A stretch of DNA of 31,446 nt, from assembly GCA_001661245.1 (NCBI GenBank), contig KV454013.1:1635057-1666502 (forward strand), given 5' to 3'. The DNA comes from Pachysolen tannophilus NRRL Y-2460. Taxonomy: Eukaryota; Ascomycota; Pichiomycetes; Alaninales; Pachysolenaceae. A program made the position numbers and the translations under genes. Each line of letters starts with the position of its first letter. The first letter of the stretch is position 1. The notes under the pieces were generated by a model. That model was given only the letters and a program-made list of their open reading frames with translations. It made no database searches and was not told where the DNA came from. Below, in pieces: positions 10,401-17,499 of this stretch.

Positions 10401-11670
10401 TTATCAAGCATCATCGAGAGAAATCAAGAGATTGGAAGCGGTACAAACTTCTTTCGTTTTTAGTCACTTCAATGAAACGTTGAATGGTATGAATACTGTG
10501 AAGGCATATAAGGCTGAAAAAAGATTCAAGTCGAAAAACGACTTTTATATAAACCAAAGAAATGAAGCATTGTTTCTTACGACAGCCAACAATTCCTGGA
10601 TAAAGATCAGTTTAGGAACTTTTTCTTCATTATTCATTTTATTTGTGAGTCTCTTATGTGTGCTGGGAGTATTTAGCTTAGGTGCAGGAGCAACAGGTGT
10701 TTTGTTGAGTAATCTTTTGAACATAGCTGATCAATTGACCACTGCTTTGGTGCAATTCACGAATTTGGAAAATTCCATGAATTCTGTTGAAAGACTTTAT
10801 CATTATGCATTTAAACTACCCCAGGAAGCAGCTTATGAAATTCGGGAAACTCAGCCTAGTCCACAGTGGTTGACTGTTAATAGCAATATTGAATTCAGAA
10901 ATGTTTTCATGCAATATTCAAAAAATTCTCCATTTGTTTTAAACAGGTTGAATTTTGAAATAGGTACAGGTGAAAAAGTCGGTATCTGCGGTAGAACTGG
11001 AGCAGGAAAGTCATCAATCATGACTGCCTTATACAGATTATGTGAGATAACAGAAGGAGAAATTATTATTGATCAAGTTGATATTTCTAAAATTGGATTG
11101 GAGACTTTAAGAAGCCATTTAGCTATCATTCCTCAGGATCCAATTATGTTTTCTAGTACTTTAAGGAAAAACTTAGATCCGTTTGATAAGTTTTCAGATG
11201 ATAAATTGTATGATGTTTTAAAAATTGTAACTTTGGTAGATGATATTGAGAAAGTTAAGAGACAGGATGGGTATCATGGTGAAACTTTGCACAAGTATAA
11301 CCTAAACCAATCAGTATCAGAAGCAGGTTCGAATTACTCTTTAGGTGAAAGACAATTAGTATCATTAGCAAGAGCTATTTTACATGACTCAAAAATCTTA
11401 ATTATGGATGAAGCTACATCTTCAGTTGATTACGACACAGATGAAAAAGTCCAAAGAATCATTAAGCAACAATTCAGTCATTGTACTATCTTGTGTATTG
11501 CTCATAGATTAAAGACTATCATTGACTATGATAGAATTTTGGTTTTGGAGAAAGGGGAAGTAATTGAGTTTGACACACCCTACAATTTATTTTGTACCGA
11601 AGATGGTGTATTCAAGGAAATGTGTGAAAAATCACGTATTGTTGAAAGTGATTTTAATAAGGTTAATTAG
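7441..11670 (+). CDS. YOR1: ABCC-family multidrug exporter, YOR1-like
   Basis: Full-size plasma-membrane ABC exporter of the ABCC/MRP group, 1,409 residues (yeast Yor1 1,477), which effluxes oligomycin, organic anions and other drugs. The N-terminal NPYPASDVNIFSRIFFYWLN is typical of Yor1. Order: TMD1 (about 140-440), a Lys/Glu-rich insert (about 505-540), NBD1, a linker, TMD2 (about 820-1110), NBD2. NBD1: Walker A at 560-567 reads GVVASGKS, with Ala563 where Gly is usual; signature LSGGQ 649-653; Walker B ending D673-D674, so the catalytic Glu is replaced by Asp, as in other ABCC proteins. NBD2: Walker A GRTGAGKS 1184-1191; divergent signature SLGER 1300-1304; Walker B with D1323-E1324; H-loop His1355. 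This is the usual asymmetric pair, with one degenerate and one active ATP site. Other ABCC members are less likely because there is no TMD0. Confidence 0.93.
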   Translation: MSARDIEKQDLLESLKAQKRFLSVFFPKEIPPLPSEAERNPYPASDVNIFSRIFFYWLNKLYVKGYRRTLEPADLWYLANDYEVNHYFERFNSHYQLLLKKKLENYALINESIYQQDDVLDELSKERSKKLTSLHTNIVVLCVFKTFAKEIVLVWLCFLFAMFSSAGAAIFSKYLILFVESTTSSIGAGVGYAIGTSICTWLLSVGENQFFYNAQVLSYKVSSILIKLTMTKALKLDARGRFKYPSSKISSIIGGDLSRIQDGCLYFIALLGVPLPLILFIGILIWNIGVSSLAGIGVFLLLIGCTLLFATKLFSLRLDINIWSDKRLLYIKEILNNFRIIKYYTWENYYFKKIYDVRKKEMNYVFTSQFIRTVMISIIISSTYLSTMISFLVLYYSKSSKRNVANIFSSISMFNILSTLIAAFPFFVSSSTDAYAGLKRFGELFSCGELDENLLLKYNDIEDDLEFEDENFKMRKGSNEPAIKIENASFEWETFEIDDDDVDVENEKEEKKTKKNKKKCKKNNENENKNQELKISKLKDFSLIDLNLSIDRGEFIIVTGVVASGKSSLLNAMSGFMKCIEGSIEVNDSILLCGESWVQNATIKDNILFGKEYDKKKYKEVLYACDLTADLKNFPAGDNTEIGERGITLSGGQKARLSLARACFDSKNIILMDDVLSAVDAKVGKHIMENCILGYLKDKTRILATHQLSLVGAADRVIFLNGDGTIDVGTSQELLETNEGFISLMQHATDNNNEDSIVEAEEVEAGKDESQDLLRIRSTKLMVTTSIQSIDDNELKCIGKLVEVEERAVNSIQYDVYRNYVKLGSGIFGVFFLPVLFVILSLGIFASIFQTVWLSYWTEYRFSSLTNNEYVGIYIAINIATIIFVLCINTLLVYISNNAGRLLTVKGVERLLHAPTSFMDSTPMGRILNRFTKDTNCVDIELSEYLRLFVTPVGLVVGTVILSIVYIPWVAVAVPFFAFIFFCITNYYQASSREIKRLEAVQTSFVFSHFNETLNGMNTVKAYKAEKRFKSKNDFYINQRNEALFLTTANNSWIKISLGTFSSLFILFVSLLCVLGVFSLGAGATGVLLSNLLNIADQLTTALVQFTNLENSMNSVERLYHYAFKLPQEAAYEIRETQPSPQWLTVNSNIEFRNVFMQYSKNSPFVLNRLNFEIGTGEKVGICGRTGAGKSSIMTALYRLCEITEGEIIIDQVDISKIGLETLRSHLAIIPQDPIMFSSTLRKNLDPFDKFSDDKLYDVLKIVTLVDDIEKVKRQDGYHGETLHKYNLNQSVSEAGSNYSLGERQLVSLARAILHDSKILIMDEATSSVDYDTDEKVQRIIKQQFSHCTILCIAHRLKTIIDYDRILVLEKGEVIEFDTPYNLFCTEDGVFKEMCEKSRIVESDFNKVN

Positions 11671-12113
11671 TAATTAAAAGGTTAGGAATATTTAATAGGG
11701 TTTATTTAATAATTAATATATATAATGTAATTGAGTTCATATTAGTAGTAAATTATATCTATATCGAGCCGCAAGCGGCTCATAATATGCGGACATAATT
11801 TGTGCGTGTGTGTTTTTTTTTGAGGACACAAAGAAGATGACGAGTTTCCGATCCAGTTGACGAAAATGAAAACCAAGAAAGAAGTCAATGTATATCTTTG
11901 AGTGATATTAATTGCTGCTACTTGTAATTTATAATTCTTTTTTTGATTAAAAACTTTTATGGGAAAATTTCAATGTTGTCTTTGCTAGATTTCAAATAAT
12001 ATTTTGCTTTTATAAAATTTGTATTTTTTGCTTTTTGTCTCTGTTTTGAAAATTTAGATAGTGATTTTGATTCGTCTTTTAGTCAAACAATATAGTTGAC
12101 ATTTTGAAAAAAA
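11671..12113. other. Spacer YOR1-like to PUF gene
   Basis: This 443-bp spacer holds the YOR1-like 3' UTR and the PUF promoter. The GC-rich palindrome at 11766-11781 stands out in otherwise AT-rich sequence. T-rich runs precede the PUF start. No other gene is seen. Confidence 0.6.
11766..11781. repeat. GC-rich perfect palindrome downstream of the YOR1-like gene
   Basis: GAGCCGC and GCGGCTC form a 7-bp perfect inverted repeat around a 2-nt centre (effectively a 6-bp stem with a CAAG loop), 95 nt after the stop codon. The surrounding sequence is nearly all A/T. It could be an mRNA 3' hairpin, a protein-binding site or a remnant of a GC cluster. Confidence 0.6.
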
Positions 12114-12120
12114 ATGTCAA
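12096..12120 (+). promoter_or_regulatory. Hairpin enclosing the PUF start codon
   Basis: TTGACATTTT (12096-12105) and AAAATGTCAA (12111-12120) are perfect reverse complements separated by GAAAA. The right arm contains the ATG at 12114. In mRNA this is a 10-bp stem with a 5-nt loop that would pair the start codon. Three G-C pairs make it only moderately stable. Confidence 0.55.
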
Positions 12121-14161
12121 GGGTACTATCATCAAGCCATGAATCTTTAGTTGGCAGTTGTTTGATTAGTGGCGATATCAACCCAACAAGAGATATTACA
12201 ACTGATGATGACTATGATAGTGTCGAAAGTTTTGAAAAAATGATAAAAGAAGTGAATGCTGTTGTTGGCGGTGAAAAATCAGCACACAATTATTCTGGTG
12301 AATCAGAAAAGAAAAAATTTAGAGATTCTTTTTACCAAAGGATCAATGAAAGCTGTACCGATTCAAATACAGAACCTTGTGATAGCTCGATTCATATGGT
12401 TCCAAAAATTTCAATTAAGTCTGCAATAGCTGAAAATTCCATTGAAAATGAAAAATTGACTTTTAAAAAAAGCTCTAACAAAAAAATAACTAAAAACAGC
12501 AATAGGTGGAAAAATTGGGAGGTTTCTTCGCCAGTTAATACTCCCAGGTGGGGCCATATCTCAAAAAATAATTGCACTAAAGAAAAATATCTACTTGAAG
12601 AAATTGAAGATTTAAAAAATAAAATTAATATTATGGAACTGAATATTGGAAAATTAACCGAATCTTTTAATTTCTGGCAAAATTTTGTTAGCCCTAAAAG
12701 TGGAACACCCGAAATTAAAAGATCAATGTCTTTAAATAATGGAAATTCGTTTAATTCTGATTCTGGCTACTTGCACAATGAACATAATTTTCATCTCTCA
12801 AAACATACTAAAAACAGACATCCGGTTAACTCCTTTGACCTTCCTCGTCAGTTGAATAATTCTAAGAAATCACTAGATTATGAGGAAAATAATCACAAGA
12901 ATAATATTTCTGAGCACATTAATTCTAAAAGTTCGATGTATGATTGGGATGTACGTATAAATGACTTTATATCTTAAAAAAATACTTCCCTTCAAAGTTA
13001 TACTAACACATTATGAAATCTTTATCACAATAGCTGACTGTAAACAAAATATTTGAAGATGATGGCTTACAAACTTCTATTTTTCTTCAACAGAAGTTGA
13101 AAAATTCAGATTCTAAAACCACTGATGAAATTTTCAAACCCATTTTGAAGAGAAGCGGCGAATTGATGGTTAGTAGATTTGGTAATTTTTTAATTCAACG
13201 ATGTTTTGATTACTGCACTGAAAAGCAAATTGAAAAACTACTTTACGAAATCTTGGGTAATGTCGTTTTGTTATCCATGGATAGATATGGTTGCCATGTT
13301 GTTCAAAAAGCAATAGATTATACAGTGAGCATGAAAATGTCAAAGTTATATATGTTAATAGTTGAAGAATTGGTAGAAGATATTTCAGAAACAATAATTT
13401 GCAATAATTCAACTCGAGTCTGGCAACGAATTTTTGAAATCCGTTGGTCAACTATTAATAAGGGAGAATCTACACCATTTGTAAATATAATTGAGAAAAT
13501 CAATCTTTCTTTGAAAGACAAGTGGTGTGAAATTGCAATGTCCCCCAATGGATGCCTAATAGTTCAAAAATTATTTGAAAATTACAGCAAATATGATCAA
13601 ATTCAGTGTATCAATGAACTTTTACAAAACTTGAATTTATTGATCAAAAATCAATCGGGAAATTGGGTGATTCAGCACTTGTTGATTAATGAAGTTTCTG
13701 CAATTAATGGAAATGAAGAATTTTTTAGTGAAAAACAAACAATTATAGCTGAGTTGTTGGATGAAAAAAAATGTTTCCATTACTGTATTAATCAGTTTGG
13801 ATCCAAAGTTATCGAAACAATGTTAAAAAATTATCCACAAACAGTAGACAAGTTATTAACAAGTCTATGTAAGGAACAAGCAAGAGGTAGTAGTAACAAG
13901 AGTACTAGTAATAGTGTTGGATTTTCAAGAACCCCATCAATTTCAATTCGAAGTCAACTAAGTATATTAGCCTCTGATTTATATGGAAGCCATGTTCTTC
14001 AGTATATATTCATTAATGGGAACGATGAACAAAAACGTAAAATTATGGACGAACTAAAGAGATACATGGTCTCTTTAAGAGGTTCAAAATATGGTATCAA
14101 AATTACTAATTCGATTGATCAATATGTCAAATATAATAATAATAATTATACTACTAGTTAA
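12114..14161 (+). CDS. Pumilio-homology (PUF) RNA-binding protein, two exons
   Basis: Sequence-specific RNA-binding protein, expected to repress or localise mRNAs with UGUA motifs in their 3' UTRs. Exon 1 (12114-12950, residues 1-279) and exon 2 (13034-14161) join in phase 0 to give 654 residues. The joined junction reads YDWD-LTVNKIFEDDGLQTS, matching the segment that precedes the PUF domain in fungal homologues. The N-terminal half is polar and low in complexity, with a short TPRWG motif (about 143-147) and a coiled-coil-like stretch (about 157-190). The C-terminal half carries about eight PUF repeats, including LMVSRFGNFLIQRCF, LSMDRYGCHVVQKA, NQSGNWVIQHL, INQFGSKVIETM and SDLYGSHVLQYIF, and ends MVSLRGSKYG. 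It is closer to a filamentous-fungal PUF type than to Puf3, Puf4 or Mpt5. No RRM is seen, unlike Jsn1/Puf2. RNA specificity cannot be read off reliably. Confidence 0.88.
12951..13033 (+). other. Spliceosomal intron of the PUF gene
   Basis: The donor is GTACGT at 12951, a tolerated variant of GTATGT. A perfect TACTAAC branch site lies at 13001-13007 and the acceptor ATAG ends at 13033. The intron is 83 nt, not a multiple of three, and carries an in-frame stop at 12975-12977. Without splicing, translation would stop eight codons past the donor. Splicing restores an open frame that continues into the conserved PUF domain without using the TTG at 13097. Confidence 0.9.
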
Positions 14162-14174
14162 AAGAATTTAAATT

Positions 14175-15841
14175 TTATAGTACCAGCTTGAACAACTCTA
14201 TCAAATCATATTTATAATAAACACCTAAATCTATCAAAGATTTCACCTCTCTTACCCAAGAGTTTCGGTTATTATTGAAAACTTTATCAAGTTCTTGATT
14301 AGAAGTTTTTCCTTCTAAAATATATAGTCTCAAAGTACTTTCATTTCTTTTTTTAAATCTATTCAATTTGTCAAAAATATTTTCTCTCAATCCCACACTG
14401 CTTAAATTGGTGATATTAACTGCAGATTTCAATAAATTCTTTGCGTTCTTGATTAATATTTGTCTATTCTGGTCTGATAATTCAATATTTTCTAAACTTA
14501 CTCTTAGTATCTCCAAGTCTGCTCTCTTTATCATCAAACTACCTAAAAAATATATTAAAGAAGAAGCCACCTCTTTTGTCTTACTTATCTGATATTTTGC
14601 GTCTACTAAAAGTTGTGATTTTTTATAAATGTTCAACATTTTAGAATATAAATTCCATAATTCTTGATTTGATATAGTTAAATTTGAAGAAGTTGAAATT
14701 TTGTCCAAAAAATTTTGTAAACTGTCACCATAAGACATATAATATTCTGGTATTTCTATTTGTTCATTTTCTTCCCAGATTTTAACTATTTCATTGATAT
14801 CATCGTTCATTGAACTTAATAATGATTTTTTAGCTATTTTCAAATTATTTATATCTTCATCACTTAAATGATCAAAAACGCCATTTGTAGGGCTCAATAG
14901 ACCAAAATTCTTCATCAAACTTAAAGATGAATTATCCAAGAAATTTAAGAAATTGTTAAATCTGCTATTCAAATATTCAAGTTGCGGACCATTAGTGACT
15001 AATTCATATAACGATTGTAATAACTTATATGATGTGATTATTGTCTCTAAGGCTACTGATGGAGTTATTATTTCTTGTTCTTCAAATGATTGTGATTGAT
15101 CTTTTGAGACAGTAGAGTTTTCTTCAGAAGGACTTTGAGGTTGGTTAAAATTAAAATTCTGTATTAATTCATTCAACTCCAATATCAAGTGTTCTAAATG
15201 TCGAGTGAACAAATTAGCAGAATTCAATCCAATTCGTATTAAATCTTCAAAATCAAAGTCAACATCTTTATTAATATCCTGATCTTCAATAAACTCCAAA
15301 TATATCAATGCAGTATTATAAATCAAATCAAATGAATTTTTGTTCAATTCGTTAAATTTACCAAGAGCAAATTCATGATATTTTATAATAAAATCCAAAT
15401 CTTTAACAACACCATTTTCACTGTTTAAGCAATCCGCAACATTTGAAAAAGGATCCACCAACATGATACAATCAGGTCTGACAAAATTATTATAAACATG
15501 GAATAGCAATCTAGCTATATTATAATAAGTATCCAATTTACTTAAATCATCATTACTCAGTCTTACAGAATCATCGTAATGTTCATACGCTTTCTGATAA
15601 AACCTTAAAGATTTCGTCAAATCTGAAGAAAACCAACGATCACCTGAATCTTCATCTTGAATGGCTTCATCTGAAAAGTCATCTGCTGTAACCAATTGCT
15701 TATCATTATTAGTTGGATTCTTTTTCCCTTTACCCCGTTGAAGCTCTAAAACAAAAAAACAAATTAGTCAGTATAAAATTGTAATCCAGAATTAATCAAA
15801 ACATCTACCCACAAAGACTTACTCTTCATATCCTCTATCAT
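14175..15841 (-). CDS. Conserved fungal TPR-like protein of unknown function, two exons
   Basis: Exon 1 (15841-15823) encodes MIEDMK plus the first base of the next codon. Exon 2 (15745-14175) completes it, for a 529-residue product. The start of exon 2 is basic (KKLQRGKGKKNP), followed by an acidic stretch and DSGDRWFSSDLTKSLRFYQKAYEHYDD, which resembles the first helices of a TPR-like array seen in hypothetical fungal proteins. The rest is mostly helical and Leu/Asn/Asp-rich, with a low-complexity acidic patch near 215-235. There is no signal peptide or membrane segment, so it is probably cytosolic or nuclear. I do not recognise a named yeast orthologue. Its 3' end is 13 nt from the PUF gene stop, so the two transcripts must overlap. 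Its 5' end is 181 bp from OAC1, read the other way. The sequence before the ATG stays open for ten codons, so an earlier exon cannot be excluded. Confidence 0.8.
15746..15822 (-). other. Spliceosomal intron near the 5' end of the TPR-like gene
   Basis: On the minus strand the donor is GTAAGT (15822-15817), the branch site is GACTAAT (15769-15763), and a T-rich stretch leads to the acceptor TTTTAG ending at 15746. The intron is 77 nt. Splicing joins A to AG to make a Lys codon and opens the frame from an ATG at 15841. Without it the frame has no ATG near its 5' end, only a TTG at 15695. Very short first exons are typical of yeast introns. Confidence 0.82.
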
Positions 15842-16008
15842 ATCGTTGTACTCTCTATATTTCAATAAAATTCATATTAATCATCTTTTAGATTCCGATG
15901 CTACCTAAAATCTGCATCAAAAAAAAAAACCAAAAAAAAAATTTTCCACTTTTCTCCATCTTTTTATATATTTTATTAAAAAACTGTTGAAGAGAAGCTT
16001 ATAACTAG

Positions 16009-16020
16009 ATGAGAAATTAG
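16009..16020 (+). promoter_or_regulatory. Three-codon uORF just before OAC1
   Basis: ATG AGA AAT TAG ends 2 nt before the OAC1 ATG. Such a close uORF would matter only if the transcript begins upstream of 16009. Reinitiation over 2 nt would be inefficient, so it may lower OAC1 translation or favour starts downstream of it. Confidence 0.45.
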
Positions 16021-16022
16021 AG

Positions 16023-16994
16023 ATGTCATTGGAGAATAGCAATGTGGCCATAGAGAAGTCTGTGGCTCAAGACTTGGGAGTTGTTTCGTCTTTTGCAGCT
16101 GGAAGTTTGGCTGCGTGTGCTGCAGTTACGTTTACCAATCCTATTGAATTAGTTAAGACAAGAATGCAGTTACAAGGTGAATTAACCAAGGCAGCTAATG
16201 TTGAGAAGATTTATAAGAATCCTTTTCAGGCACTTGTAGTTATTGGTAGAAATGAAGGTATAAGAGGGTTACAAAATGGGTTAGGGTGTGCTTATGTATA
16301 TCAAGTTCTTTTGAACGGTTCGAGATTAGGATTTTATGAACCAATACGAAATTCTATGAATTCATTTTTTTTCCCTCATTTTGAAGCTTATAAGGTTCAA
16401 AATACTGCTATAAATGTTGCAGCAGGAACTGCTGCTGGTGTCATTGGAGCAATCTTAGGATCACCTTTGTATTTGGTCAAGACTAGAATGCAATCATTTT
16501 CTGACAAGATTAAGATTGGTGATCAGTCAAAATATAATAATCTGGTTGATGGTTTAAGGCAAATATATGCAAAAGAAGGATTTAAAGGTTGGTTTAGAGG
16601 TCTTGACTCTGCAATATTAAGAACAGGTATTGCATCTGCTGTCCAGCTTCCAATTTACAATTCTTCAAAACATTTTTTATTATCACATAAATATTTTGAA
16701 GGGGAATCGTTATCATTACATTTAACTGCATCCACCGTTTCAGGTATGGGTGTTAGTATTGTTATGAATCCTTGGGATGTTGTATTGACCAGAGTTTATA
16801 ATCAAACAGGGAATTTGTATAAAGGTCCAATAGATTGTATGTATAAGATCATCAAATATGAAGGTATTACTGCCTTATACAAAGGTTTTGGTGCACAAGC
16901 AATGAGAATGGCTCCCCATACTATTTTATGCTTAACTTTTATGGAACAAACCATGAAGCTCATAAAATATGCCGAAAACAAAATTTTCATTTAA
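16023..16994 (+). CDS. OAC1: Mitochondrial oxaloacetate carrier
   Basis: Inner-membrane carrier of the SLC25 family that moves oxaloacetate, sulfate and, in yeast, isopropylmalate for leucine synthesis. The 323 residues (yeast Oac1 324) form three tandem repeats, each with a carrier signature: TNPIELVKTRMQ (about 40), GSPLYLVKTRMQ (about 148) and MNPWDVVLTRVYNQ (about 250). The segments GSRLGFYEPIR, ILRTG..SAVQLPIYN and HTILCLTFMEQTMKL match Oac1 closely, more closely than other dicarboxylate carriers. The start is the first ATG and the length fits. It shares a 181-bp divergent promoter region with the TPR-like gene. No Leu3-type CCGG element is visible there, although yeast OAC1 is Leu3-controlled. 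Confidence 0.95.
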   Translation: MSLENSNVAIEKSVAQDLGVVSSFAAGSLAACAAVTFTNPIELVKTRMQLQGELTKAANVEKIYKNPFQALVVIGRNEGIRGLQNGLGCAYVYQVLLNGSRLGFYEPIRNSMNSFFFPHFEAYKVQNTAINVAAGTAAGVIGAILGSPLYLVKTRMQSFSDKIKIGDQSKYNNLVDGLRQIYAKEGFKGWFRGLDSAILRTGIASAVQLPIYNSSKHFLLSHKYFEGESLSLHLTASTVSGMGVSIVMNPWDVVLTRVYNQTGNLYKGPIDCMYKIIKYEGITALYKGFGAQAMRMAPHTILCLTFMEQTMKLIKYAENKIFI

Positions 16995-17428
16995 AATTAA
17001 TTATAATATAATATTCCTAATAGGCTTTTTGAACTTTTTTTATAGATTTGTTGTTTTTGTTTTTGTTTTAGTTTTAGATTATTGATAGATAAAATCTTAA
17101 TTCCAAAAGTGATTTATACAATTATAAAACCGTAACCAAAAATATATATATGAAAAAAACAATGATAACATCCAAACAAAAATAAATAACAAAATAATCC
17201 ACTTCAAAAACAGAAGGTAATAAAAAAAAAATAGTTGAAATGAAAAAGTAATAAATAAAACCAAAGTCAAGTTAATTGAAAATATTGAAGATATTGAAAA
17301 GAAAGAAAAAAAAACAAAAAAAAATAAAAGAATAATGTAAATAGGAACGATTTTTTTATTGCGAAGAAGAACCTCAAGATCAAAAGGAGAAAACTTTGAC
17401 TATAGTGCCCGCCATGCTCTCTTTCCCT

Positions 17429-17464
<36 letters not shown>

Positions 17465-17499
17465 GTATTCTTCTTCTTCTTCTTCCTTACTACATCTGG
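16995..17499. other. Convergent spacer OAC1 to MUB1
   Basis: About 505 bp between the two stop codons, holding both 3' UTRs. It is A/T-rich, with A runs on the OAC1 side and a T tract of more than 30 nt at about 17430-17463 followed by a short CTT repeat on the MUB1 side. No gene is visible. Confidence 0.6.

Noticed and set aside
15842-15915. An additional upstream exon of the TPR-like gene through an intron ending ATATAG
   Set aside because: The only nearby ATG-containing exon candidate has a poor donor (GTAGCA) and joins out of frame.
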